Assembly (NCBI GenBank): GCA_017526525.1
Contig: JAFXRG010000032.1
Coordinates: forward strand, 1 to 57,198
Source: Clostridia bacterium
GTDB lineage: Bacteria > Bacillota > Clostridia > Christensenellales > Aristaeellaceae
Length of the DNA: 57,198 bases
Direction: 5' to 3'
Within the stretch, counting starts at the first letter, position 1. Each line of letters begins with the position of its first letter. A program made the position numbers and the translations under genes. This document shows positions 16,301 to 23,637 of this stretch, piece after piece. The notes beneath the pieces were generated by a model. That model did no database searches and was not told the origin of the DNA. It saw only the letters and a program-made list of their open reading frames with translations.

Positions 16301-17823
16301 GTCGCCGCACCTTCTTTCGGAAAGCTCACCCGGAATTCGGATCCCCGGTTCGGTTCGCTGCTGACGGTGATTTCGCCCCCGTGCATGGTTACCAGCTGCT
16401 TGACGATGCTCAGGCCCAGGCCCGTGCCGCCTGTTTCCCGGCTCCGCGCCTTGTCCACCCGGTAGAAGCGTTCAAAAATATGCTCCTGGTCCTCCGGCGG
16501 TATGCCCACGCCGTTGTCCCGCACCCGCCATACCAGTTCCTCCCCTTCCTTCCGGAGGGAAACGGAAATCTGCCCTCCGTCCGGGGAATACTTGATGGCG
16601 TTGTCTGTCAGGTTGTAAAGAATCTGGTTCAGCCTTGCCCGGTCCCCGAACATCTGCATTCCAGGTTCAATATGGCATTCCAGCCGCTGGCCGCGCTTTT
16701 CCGCCGCCGGGGTCAGCAGGTGGATCACCTCCGTTGTCAGCCCGCTCATATCCACGCTTTCCCGCTTGATTTCGCCCTTTTCGCTGTCCATTTTGGTCAG
16801 TGTCAGCAGATCCGTAACAATTCCGGTCAGCCGGTCAATTTCATGGTTCATGTCCTGCATGAACTCCCGCCGCAGCTCCTCCGGCATGTCCGGCTGGTAC
16901 ATCACCGTTTCCAGCATGATTTTCATGGTGGCCAGCGGGGTTTTCAGCTCATGGCTGGCATTGGAAACAAACTGGTTGCGGGTTTTGTCCAGCCGTTCCA
17001 GCTGGGCCGCCATGGTATTGTAGTTTTCCGCCAGTTCCCGCAGCTCCCCGCTGCCCTTCACCGGCACGCGGACGCTCAGGTCGCCCTTTCCCATCTTCCG
17101 CATGGTCCGGCTCAGGTTCGTGATCGGTTTGCTCACAACCTGGCTCAGGATCAGGGCCAGGACCAGCGCTGCCAGCGCAATCAGCACGAAAACGCTGATC
17201 AGCTTCCACTGCACGGTGCCCAGGGAATCCATCAGGCCCTGGATCCGGCTCACAAACAGCAGGGCGCCGATGGGCCCGTCCGATCCGTCCATGGCGTGTA
17301 CGCTGTAGGCCAGCTGTCCGCTGTAGTCGTCCCCTCCCATCCGGTCCGCGTCCGGTTCTCCGGGGGAATGCATTCCGTACGCCTGCTCCGCGCTTCCCCC
17401 GAGCACCCGCAGCACTTCCTCCAGCTGCAGGCGGCGGCCGTTCATCTCGTGAAGGGTGTCATACTGCACCTTGCCGTCCTGGTCCAGCACCATCAGCCGG
17501 CCGTCCATGGCCTCCGCGTTTTCACGCACAACCCGGCTCAGGTCTTCCACGGAATTGGCAGCAAAAAAAGGAGCCGCAGCGGCGGCGGCTTTTTCCGTCA
17601 GCAGGCTGTCCTCCCGTGTTTTCTGTTCGAAAAGATAATCCCTCACCAGGCCGGTCAGGTTCGTGGCGGCCACCGCGAAGCTGATTCCCACAATGACAAA
17701 AAAAGCCAGCAGGATTTTCGACCTGATGCTGGCTCCGAGAAATTGCTTAGTCCTGATCCGTGAAATAGTAACCAACTCCCCATTTGGTGAAGATGAATTC
17801 AGGCTTTGAAGTATCCCGTTCAA
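16297..17823 (-). CDS. Sensor histidine kinase (WalK/PhoR-like)
   Basis: Membrane sensor kinase, about 508 residues. Segments are TM1 (about 36-54), an extracytoplasmic sensor domain (about 60-205), TM2 (about 208-228), HAMP (SKPITNLSRTM, 231-280), the phospho-acceptor HELKTP (His291) and a C-terminal ATPase domain with N, G1 (RVRDNGVGIP) and G2 (GGTGLGLSIV) boxes. The start is uncertain: the TTG at 17823 has GAGGG upstream but overlaps the regulator gene by 77 bases, and a TTG at 17775 has a poorly spaced site. The ATGA overlap with the GerMN gene ties them. WalK-like is a reasonable call; PhoR-like cannot be excluded. Confidence 0.92.
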   Translation of the reverse strand: MNGILQSLNSSSPNGELVTISRIRTKQFLGASIRSKILLAFFVIVGISFAVAATNLTGLVRDYLFEQKTREDSLLTEKAAAAAAPFFAANSVEDLSRVVRENAEAMDGRLMVLDQDGKVQYDTLHEMNGRRLQLEEVLRVLGGSAEQAYGMHSPGEPDADRMGGDDYSGQLAYSVHAMDGSDGPIGALLFVSRIQGLMDSLGTVQWKLISVFVLIALAALVLALILSQVVSKPITNLSRTMRKMGKGDLSVRVPVKGSGELRELAENYNTMAAQLERLDKTRNQFVSNASHELKTPLATMKIMLETVMYQPDMPEELRREFMQDMNHEIDRLTGIVTDLLTLTKMDSEKGEIKRESVDMSGLTTEVIHLLTPAAEKRGQRLECHIEPGMQMFGDRARLNQILYNLTDNAIKYSPDGGQISVSLRKEGEELVWRVRDNGVGIPPEDQEHIFERFYRVDKARSRETGGTGLGLSIVKQLVTMHGGEITVSSEPNRGSEFRVSFPKEGAAT

Positions 17824-18439
17824 TCTTTTCCCTCAGGCGGCGGATATGCACGTCCACCGTACGGGCATCGCCGGCGTAATCGTATTTCCATACGGTTTCC
17901 AGCATCTGCTCCCGGCTGAACACCGTTCCCCGGTTGGTCACAAACATCTGCAGCAGGTCAAACTCCTTGGCGGTCAGTTTCACATCCCGGCCTCCCAGGG
18001 TAACGCTGCGCTTCACCAGGTTGATTTCCATGTCGTGCACCCGGATGTTCCGGTGTTCCTGCTGCTGCAGGTTTCCGGATACCCGGCGGAGAATGGTCTT
18101 GATTCTCGCCTTGACCTCAAGAATATTGAAAGGCTTGGTCATGTAGTCGTCCGCGCCGTATTCAAGGCCCAGGATCTTGTCCATGTCCTCGCCCTTGGCC
18201 GTCAGCATGATAATCGGGATATCGCTGTGTTCGCGAATCCGCTGGCACACGGAAATCCCGTCCAGCTTCGGCAGCATGACATCCAGCAGGATCAGGTCAA
18301 AATTGCCGCCTTCAAACATGGAGAGCGCTTCTTCTCCGTCCATGGCGCTTTCCGTCTCGTATCCTTCCTGTTCCAGCGTATACTTCAGGCCCTTGAGGAT
18401 CAGAGGCTCATCATCAACCAGGAGAATCCGCTTTCCCAA
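17747..18439 (-). CDS. OmpR-family response regulator (WalR/PhoP-like)
   Basis: Two-domain transcription regulator of 230 residues. The receiver domain has the acidic pair in VDDEP, phospho-acceptor Asp53 (LLDVMLPKLDG) and the switch lysine in MTKPFN. The C-terminal winged helix ends in the typical ARTVDVHIRRLREKIE region. I chose the TTG at 18439 because AAAGGG lies about nine bases upstream and MGKRILLVDDEP then begins the protein as usual; the GTG at 18484 would add 15 unconserved residues. A good promoter is at 18489-18517. First gene of the operon kinase-GerMN-htrA. Confidence 0.95.
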   Translation of the reverse strand: MGKRILLVDDEPLILKGLKYTLEQEGYETESAMDGEEALSMFEGGNFDLILLDVMLPKLDGISVCQRIREHSDIPIIMLTAKGEDMDKILGLEYGADDYMTKPFNILEVKARIKTILRRVSGNLQQQEHRNIRVHDMEINLVKRSVTLGGRDVKLTAKEFDLLQMFVTNRGTVFSREQMLETVWKYDYAGDARTVDVHIRRLREKIERDTSKPEFIFTKWGVGYYFTDQD

Positions 18440-18488
18440 CGATAACACCCTTTCACGTCCGATGACTGATGTTTTCCATATCACGTCG

Positions 18489-18517
18489 ATTCTATCTTAA
18501 TTTTTCGAAAAAAGCAA
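18489..18517 (-). promoter_or_regulatory. Promoter of the two-component/htrA operon
   Basis: On the minus strand TTGCTT (18517-18512) and TAGAAT (18494-18489) are 17 bases apart, just before the regulator start. The region is AT-rich. A WalR-type double TGTWA box was looked for and not found complete. Confidence 0.72.
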
Positions 18518-18556
18518 GAGTTTGTTACAAATCCCGTACAATAAAACAGAAATCTT

Positions 18557-19516
18557 TTACGAATTCTTTTCTTTTGCCGGTGAAACTGCCTTCAATCCGC
18601 AAAAAACCAGGCCTGCGGACACCAGCACAAAGGCAGCGATGGCAATGGTTCCGGAATGCTCCAGGATCTTTTCCCAGCCTTCCTCAAACACAAAGGAGAT
18701 CTTGTTGTCCCGGAAAAACTGGAAAAACGCGCTGATTCCCAGCAGCGCCGCCGCCGCGGGAAGGGGCCACCAGCGTTTTCCCCGGATGCAGCCCCGGATC
18801 ATGATCCAGAGCAGCAGTACCGCGCACCACACCTGTTCCAGGCTGACAAAGCTGGTCACAAAAGCCCGGATGTAGGGATACTGCAGCAGCATTTCCCAGC
18901 AGATCTGCGCCCCCAGCAGGCATACGGCCGTCCGTTCGAAAACCGCTCCGTCCCTCCGGTCCGCCGTTTGCCGGCGCAGGGCAGGAACCAGGCAGACCAG
19001 CGCTGTCAGCGCTTCCAGCACAAACACGTTCAGGTAGGCGTCTCCCCAGGCGTTCGTCCGGCTCAGGGGGAAGAACTTCAGCCACCCCGCCTCCACCGGG
19101 TTTCCCAGCCCGATGTAATCCATCCACCCCTCCGCAACCCGGGCCAGGCAGATCATCACGCATCCGGGGGCGGCGAAAAGGTCCAGCGCTTTCCCGGTCC
19201 GGATTCCGCCGATTTTCGCCGCAAGCGCGGCGCCGGCGGTCATTCCGGCGCATCCGCAGACGAAGGAAAGCGTCGTCGGATCCAGCGAAAGCATTTCGTC
19301 AAAATATCCGTCAAAAAGGTTGCTGCCCAGGTCGTGCACCAGATACCCTGCCTTGGAGGCAATCAGCCCCAGCAGCACTCCCAGCAGCGCGGTCCAGAGG
19401 ACCGTAATTCCGGGAAGGCCTTCCTTTTTCAGCCGGAAGAAATAGAAAACCATGCCGGCTGCCAGGCCGGCAATCATCAATCCAACCGCAAAGACCGGGC
19501 TGTCTGTCAGCAGCAT
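18557..19516 (-). CDS. Lgt-like polytopic membrane protein (divergent prolipoprotein diacylglyceryl transferase family)
   Basis: Membrane protein of 319 residues with about seven or eight hydrophobic helices. The central stretch GKALDLFAAPGCVMICLARVAEGW resembles the Lgt signature region, where true Lgt has a GRxGNFxNxE-like motif. Here only the arginine is kept, and the Asn and Glu positions do not align well, so lipoprotein-modifying activity is doubtful. The ATG at 19516 has GGAGG ten bases upstream; a TTG at 19525 is too close to the site. It has its own strong promoter and reads toward the two-component operon without an evident terminator. Confidence 0.68.
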   Translation of the reverse strand: MLLTDSPVFAVGLMIAGLAAGMVFYFFRLKKEGLPGITVLWTALLGVLLGLIASKAGYLVHDLGSNLFDGYFDEMLSLDPTTLSFVCGCAGMTAGAALAAKIGGIRTGKALDLFAAPGCVMICLARVAEGWMDYIGLGNPVEAGWLKFFPLSRTNAWGDAYLNVFVLEALTALVCLVPALRRQTADRRDGAVFERTAVCLLGAQICWEMLLQYPYIRAFVTSFVSLEQVWCAVLLLWIMIRGCIRGKRWWPLPAAAALLGISAFFQFFRDNKISFVFEEGWEKILEHSGTIAIAAFVLVSAGLVFCGLKAVSPAKEKNS

Positions 19517-19554
19517 TTTCTGCAATCCTCCGTTTGTTCCGGTAGTTTCCCTGT

Positions 19555-19583
19555 ATTATACGCTTCTCCGTTTTTCCGGTCAA
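19555..19583 (-). promoter_or_regulatory. Promoter of the Lgt-like gene
   Basis: On the minus strand TTGACC (19583-19578) and a perfect TATAAT (19560-19555) are 17 bases apart. The -35 overlaps the thiN stop codon, so the promoter lies at the very end of the thiamine operon. Confidence 0.82.
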
Positions 19584-20248
19584 ACAGGATCCTTTCCTCT
19601 TTTGCGGTTTTCCTCCGTCTGCGGATCCCGGTAGATCTGCATCAGCAGCAGGCTTCCTTCCTGAACGGAGACGGACGCCGTCTCCCCCGGAATCACTTCA
19701 TTGCTGATCCCGTACTGCCAATCGGTACGGATTTCCCCGCCGTTCAGCGGGTATTTCGCTCCGGTAATGTCAATCCCCCGCGCTGTACCGCAGATGTTCA
19801 GCAGCGAGAAATACTTTACGCTGTCCGGGATCAGCACCCTGTTCCGGCTGACAGGCCGGATGTCCGACCAGTCGTCTGCCAGCATCGCCGTTTTCCCCTG
19901 TTTGTCCAGCCAGTGGAGCAGTGAAAGATTTCCGATCGTATGGTCCATCCGCCCGCCGGCTGCTCCCAGCAGCAGGAAGTCGCCGAAGCCGCGGCGCACT
20001 GCCTCCCGGGCGGCAAAGACCGTGTCCGTATCGTCTTTTTCCCGCGGCAGTTCGATAATTTCCGCTCCGCCCGCAGGTTTTTCGCAGGAATCAAAATCCC
20101 CGACAATCAGGTCCGCCTCCGCATGCAGTCCTGCCCGGTGGCGCAGTCCGCCGTCGCAGAAGACGAAGAAGTCGTCCGGCCGCAGGTACCTGCGGATCCG
20201 GCTGTAATCCCCGATCGGAGCCCCGCTGACAATCACACACCGTGCCAT
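19580..20248 (-). CDS. thiN: Thiamine diphosphokinase
   Basis: Converts thiamine and ATP to thiamine diphosphate, the cofactor needed by the transketolase encoded nearby. 222 residues. Signature motifs are GDFDS, EKDDTD, GRMDHT in the catalytic domain and YGISNE in the C-terminal thiamine-binding domain. ATG start with AAGGAG upstream. Last gene of the TPP-riboswitch operon, 25 bases after the transporter ATPase, so it acts on imported thiamine. All recognisable active-site motifs are present. Confidence 0.95.
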   Translation of the reverse strand: MARCVIVSGAPIGDYSRIRRYLRPDDFFVFCDGGLRHRAGLHAEADLIVGDFDSCEKPAGGAEIIELPREKDDTDTVFAAREAVRRGFGDFLLLGAAGGRMDHTIGNLSLLHWLDKQGKTAMLADDWSDIRPVSRNRVLIPDSVKYFSLLNICGTARGIDITGAKYPLNGGEIRTDWQYGISNEVIPGETASVSVQEGSLLLMQIYRDPQTEENRKRGKDPV

Positions 20249-20273
20249 GCGTTTCGTCTCCTTATCCGTTCTC

Positions 20274-21014
20274 TCATCCGCGCAGCGCCGCTGTCACCCG
20301 CCGCTTGTACCCCAGAAATTCCGGCGTCAGCGCAAAATCCTTCCGCTCCTCCCGGGGCGTTTCGATCCGGATTTCCTCCCGGATCATACCGGGAGAACCG
20401 GTCAGCAGGCAGATCCGGTCGGACAGCAGAATTGCTTCATCCACATCGTGCGTAATCAGGATTGTGGACAGACTGATACTGCGCATCACAGACAGATACC
20501 ATTCGTGCATCTGTCCCCGCGTGATCATGTCCAGTGCGGAAAACGGCTCGTCGAGCAGAACCACCCCGCGGGAGCACAGCCATGTCCGCATCAGCGCCGC
20601 CCGCTGCCGCATACCTCCTGAGAGTTGGGCAGGATACAGCATCTGCGTCCCTTCCAGGCCGAAGGTGCTGAAATGCACGTCCGCTTTCTTCCGGGCTTCT
20701 TCCTTCTTCATCCCGGCAATGACCATCGGCAGGCAGACGTTGTCGATCACCCGCTTGTGCGCCAGCAGAAGATCTTTCTGAAGCATATAGCTGATCTGCC
20801 CGGGTTTCCCGGTCACGTCCCGTCCCTGCAGGAAAACCTTCCCCCTGTCCGGCAAAATCAGCCCGGAGATGATATTCAGCAGCGTCGTCTTGCCGGACCC
20901 GCTCAGTCCCAGGATGGAGACCAGTTCCCCCTCCTCCAGGCTTACCGTCACATCCCGGAGCACAGGCTTTCCGTCAAAATCCTTAGTGATTCCCTCCGCT
21001 CTCAGCAGTTCCAT
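20274..21014 (-). CDS. Thiamine/HMP ABC transporter ATP-binding protein (ThiZ-type)
   Basis: ATPase subunit of an ABC importer in the nitrate/sulfonate/taurine/pyrimidine-precursor class. 246 residues; Walker A GLSGSGKTT (36-44), a Q-loop at MLQKD, signature LSGGMRQR and Walker B GVVLLDEP. ATG start near a weak site, five bases after the stop of the binding-protein gene. Position between the binding protein and thiN, all under the TPP riboswitch, shows that it powers uptake of thiamine or its pyrimidine precursor rather than nitrate or sulfonate. Confidence 0.92.
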   Translation of the reverse strand: MELLRAEGITKDFDGKPVLRDVTVSLEEGELVSILGLSGSGKTTLLNIISGLILPDRGKVFLQGRDVTGKPGQISYMLQKDLLLAHKRVIDNVCLPMVIAGMKKEEARKKADVHFSTFGLEGTQMLYPAQLSGGMRQRAALMRTWLCSRGVVLLDEPFSALDMITRGQMHEWYLSVMRSISLSTILITHDVDEAILLSDRICLLTGSPGMIREEIRIETPREERKDFALTPEFLGYKRRVTAALRG

Positions 21015-21019
21015 TCACT

Positions 21020-22018
21020 TTATTCCTCAGGCAGGTAATCGTTGGTGAATCCGCTCCCGGTCAGGTCGCGTCCTGTCAGTCCGTTCCGGTGCAGCCAGCT
21101 GTAGAATCCGTTCCAGCGCTCCGCGTCGAACCGCCCCCAGCCGGAGGCGTCCGCCAGATACTGTGTGGAAATCCATTCCTGGCTGGCAAGCACCAGTTCC
21201 CGGGCGTCCTTCAGCGATCCGGTGGTGTCCCCGGCAATCAGCATGTCCGCGGCTTCCTGCGGATGTTCGACAGCGTAGGCGTATCCCCTTGCGGTCGCCG
21301 CCAGGAAAGCTTTGGCTGTTTCGGGATCGTTCTGCAGAAATTCGTTGTTCGCGAGAATCACAGGCGTGTAGTAATCCAGCTCACGCTCCAGGGAGGCAAA
21401 GTCCCAGTAGTCGCATGCAACGCCGCTGAGTTTTGCGGCAATGCCGCTCCATCCGTAGAAAACCCACACCGCATCCGTCTGATGGGCTGCCAGTGCGGCG
21501 GGTTCATCCGTGATATTGTTCGGAATCAGCTTAACCTTGCTGAAATCCGCCCCTTCCTTCTCCATGCAGTAGCGGATCATTTCCAGCTCCGTCGGGATTT
21601 CCCATGTGGCATAGACCCGTCCCTCCAGTCCTTTGGCGGAAGTGATGCCGTCACCCGCCCTGCTCAGGATGCCGGAGGTATTGTGCTGCAGGATCGCCGC
21701 CACGGCGGTCACTCCCAGCGGATCATCCCGGTCCAGTGCAGGGGCCATGGTATCCTGCGCGTCCACCGCAAACTGTGCCTGTCCTGCGGCGCACATCAGC
21801 AGCGCGCCGTCTTCCGGCGGCTGCACGACGGTCACGTCCAGCCCGGCTTCCCGGTAGTATCCCAGCGCCTGCGCAGCATACACGCCGGTGTGATTCGTGT
21901 TTGGCGTCCAGTCCAGGCAGAACACAATCTTTGTCAGTTTCTTTTCCTCCGCGCAGGCGCCCGTGCACCCGGCGAAAATCATCATCAGGCCCATCATCAG
22001 AGCAATTGCTTTCTTCAT
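21020..22018 (-). CDS. Thiamine-precursor ABC transporter substrate-binding protein (ThiY/THI5-like)
   Basis: Secreted substrate-binding protein of the NMT1/THI5-like family, 332 residues. It has a lipobox-like MIFAGC near residues 14-19 after a hydrophobic signal, so it is probably a lipoprotein. The start FCLDWTPNTNHTGVYAA is characteristic of ThiY-type proteins that bind HMP or N-formyl-aminopyrimidine. The ATG at 22018 overlaps the permease stop (ATGA) and has AAGGGAA upstream. Under the TPP riboswitch. Thiamine itself as ligand is possible; the ligand cannot be fixed from sequence. Confidence 0.92.
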   Translation of the reverse strand: MKKAIALMMGLMMIFAGCTGACAEEKKLTKIVFCLDWTPNTNHTGVYAAQALGYYREAGLDVTVVQPPEDGALLMCAAGQAQFAVDAQDTMAPALDRDDPLGVTAVAAILQHNTSGILSRAGDGITSAKGLEGRVYATWEIPTELEMIRYCMEKEGADFSKVKLIPNNITDEPAALAAHQTDAVWVFYGWSGIAAKLSGVACDYWDFASLERELDYYTPVILANNEFLQNDPETAKAFLAATARGYAYAVEHPQEAADMLIAGDTTGSLKDARELVLASQEWISTQYLADASGWGRFDAERWNGFYSWLHRNGLTGRDLTGSGFTNDYLPEE

Positions 22019-22797
22019 TTTTCCGTTCCCTTCCTTTCCTTTTGCATCCATGGCATGGAAACCGTCCGCAGCAGTGTCACCAGGCGCATCAGCACAAGGC
22101 TGACGATTACCACAAGAATGATCACCGCGAACATTTTGTCAAACGCATAGGCTTTGCGCACCCGGGTCATATATACGCCCAGTCCCTCAAATCCGCCCAG
22201 CCATTCCGAGATCACCGCGGCCACCACCGCGTAGGACGCGGAAATCCGGAGTCCCGAGAAGAAGTATGGCAGCGCGGCCGCAAACTTTACATGCCGGAAA
22301 ATCTGCCCTCGCGTGGCGCCCATGGAACGGAGCAGCGCGATTGCGTCCGCGTCCGCGCTCTTGAACCCGTCCAGCAGGCCAACCGCGATCGGGAAAAACG
22401 TGGTGAGCACCACCAGAGCAATCTTCGGTGCCACGCCGAATCCCATCCACAGCACCAGCAGCGGGGCAATGGCGATCGTCGGGATCGTCTGGGAAGCTAC
22501 CAGCAGCGGCAGCACAGCCTTCTCCAGATTCAGGAACCGGTCCATCCCGCAGGCCAGAAGAAAAGCCAGCGCCGTCCCGATCAGCAGTCCGGTCAGCGCC
22601 TCTTCGACGGAAACCCACGCGTGGCTCATCAGATTCGGAAAATCCGCTGCGAAGGCTTTCACCACATCCACCGGCGAGGGCAGCATATAATCCGGAATCA
22701 GCCCGGAAACCGACAGTCCCCACCAGATCAGCAGGATCAGCAGGAACGCGGCTGCCGGAAGCAGCTTATCCCTGATACTTTCCGATCTTCTTTTCAA
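22015..22797 (-). CDS. Thiamine-precursor ABC transporter permease (ThiX-type)
   Basis: Membrane subunit with about six helices and the inner-membrane loop that contacts the ATPase (GATRGQIFRHVKFAAALPY region). I place the start at the TTG at 22797, where AAGGAGAGG lies about nine bases upstream and the product is 260 residues, normal for the family. Alternatives are an ATG at 22839 and a TTG at 22875, both without a good site and deeper inside the upstream gene. The chosen start overlaps the thiamine-binding protein gene by 32 bases; the stop overlaps the binding-protein start by ATGA. The genes are therefore tightly coupled. Confidence 0.9.
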   Translation of the reverse strand: MKRRSESIRDKLLPAAAFLLILLIWWGLSVSGLIPDYMLPSPVDVVKAFAADFPNLMSHAWVSVEEALTGLLIGTALAFLLACGMDRFLNLEKAVLPLLVASQTIPTIAIAPLLVLWMGFGVAPKIALVVLTTFFPIAVGLLDGFKSADADAIALLRSMGATRGQIFRHVKFAAALPYFFSGLRISASYAVVAAVISEWLGGFEGLGVYMTRVRKAYAFDKMFAVIILVVIVSLVLMRLVTLLRTVSMPWMQKERKGTEK

Positions 22798-23062
22798 TCG
22801 AAAGAACCTCTCCTTCAGGCTTGTAGGAAACCTTGACATAGGCGGCCACCGCGGGAGCGCCGGCCCTGATGGCAATATGCTGGCATTCCTTCACGATGTC
22901 CATCAGTTCGTCATAAGGACCCTCGATCGTGGTTTCAAACGGACCGACAAAATAGTTGTATCCCGTGGATGCGATATACGCGATCACCTCATCCACAATC
23001 CGGCAGAGTTCCTCGTCGTCCGCAACCGCGGGCAGAGACTGAATGGCAACGCTGGCTTCCAT
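22766..23062 (-). CDS. Thiamine-binding protein, MTH1187/YkoF family
   Basis: Small cytosolic protein of 98 residues in the MTH1187/YkoF-like family. Characterised members bind thiamine or related pyrimidines and are often found with thiamine transporters. Typical elements are VAIQSLPAV at the start, TGYNYFVGPFETTIEG in the middle and the C-terminal VKVSYKPE strand. ATG start at 23062 with a GGAGGA-like site upstream. First gene after the TPP riboswitch and its terminator, so its synthesis is switched off when TPP is plentiful. It may act as an intracellular sink or sensor for the imported compound; this is inference. Confidence 0.88.
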   Translation of the reverse strand: MEASVAIQSLPAVADDEELCRIVDEVIAYIASTGYNYFVGPFETTIEGPYDELMDIVKECQHIAIRAGAPAVAAYVKVSYKPEGEVLSIEKKIGKYQG

Positions 23063-23082
23063 GGCAAATATCCTCCCCGATC

Positions 23083-23119
23083 ATAAAATTAAAAGGCGCT
23101 TCCCGTAAGAAAGCGCCTT
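23083..23119 (-). terminator. Riboswitch-controlled terminator of the thiamine operon
   Basis: AAGGCGCTT and AAGCGCCTT form a 9-bp stem with a 9-base loop, followed leftward by TTAATTTTAT. It lies directly after the TPP aptamer and before the first gene, so it is the expression platform. Confidence 0.88.
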
Positions 23120-23129
23120 GAAAAAACAG

Positions 23130-23222
23130 ATCCACGCTTCCCTACGGTAGGATAACCTACATCAGGTTCCAAGGGTCGGACCCGAAAGTCCTCTCAGCCG
23201 TAAAGGCACCCCCAGCGACTTT
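23130..23222 (-). promoter_or_regulatory. TPP riboswitch (THI element)
   Basis: On the minus strand the conserved aptamer parts appear in order: GGGGGTGCC, CTGAGA, ACCCTTGGAACCTGAT, and the closing GTAGGGAAGCGTGG. These are hallmark TPP-riboswitch sequences. Transcription starts about 20 bases upstream from a near-perfect promoter and a terminator hairpin follows, so control is by transcription termination when TPP binds. It governs the five genes down to thiN. Confidence 0.97.
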
Positions 23223-23242
23223 GTTCCTGAGGAACGGCGACT

Positions 23243-23270
23243 ATTATACCACATTCCTGACCCCTGTCAA
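23243..23270 (-). promoter_or_regulatory. Promoter of the thiamine operon
   Basis: On the minus strand consensus TTGACA (23270-23265) and consensus TATAAT (23248-23243) are 16 bases apart. This strong promoter feeds the TPP riboswitch. Confidence 0.9.
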
Positions 23271-23306
23271 CCGATCGGCCATCCTGTATTTCCTCTGTAC
23301 ACATTC

Positions 23307-23336
23307 TTGACGTCAGTCCCTCCGCCGTACTATGAT
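23307..23336 (+). promoter_or_regulatory. Promoter of the T-box/symporter transcript
   Basis: TTGACG (23307-23312) and TATGAT (23331-23336) are 18 bases apart. It lies back to back with the thiamine-operon promoter, with 36 bases between the two -35 elements. Confidence 0.72.
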
Positions 23337-23571
23337 TGCGGTGCGATGAAGGAGATCCAGTAGGGAAAGTGCTCACCCTGTACAGAGAGCCGCCGGCCGG
23401 TGCAAGGCGGTCAGGGCCTTTTTCCGAATTACCCTCCGGAGCTGCAATCCCAACCCCGTTTAGGGAAGTAGGAACGCCGGGTGCGCCCGTTACCGCGCGA
23501 AGGATATGATTGTATCCGGAGGCTGTCCGGCGGACAGCGAAAAACTGAGGTGGTACCGCGAGTGAATTCGC
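23337..23571 (+). promoter_or_regulatory. T-box leader (tRNA-sensing riboswitch)
   Basis: Stem I is closed by GATTGC and GCAATC. It contains the AGTA element of the specifier loop, the AGAGAGC and GGTGCAAG distal-loop elements, and the 3' specifier side around GAATTACC. The T-box proper, GAGGTGGTACCGCG, is near 23547-23560 and pairs with the uncharged tRNA end; the TGGT element implies a tRNA with discriminator base A. By comparison with the glyQS leader, UAC (Tyr) fits the specifier position best, but UUA (Leu) or AUU (Ile) are possible. It controls the symporter gene by antitermination. Confidence 0.93.
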
Positions 23572-23604
23572 CCTCTGTGCTCTTTTGAGCACAGGGGCTT
23601 TTTT
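23572..23604 (+). terminator. T-box terminator
   Basis: CCTCTGTGCTC and GAGCACAGGGG form an 11-bp stem (one G-T pair) with a TTTT loop, followed by CTTTTTT. It competes with the T-box antiterminator. Confidence 0.93.
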
Positions 23605-23637
23605 CATGAAAGCGGTCCCCGGAAAGAAGGGTTGTCC

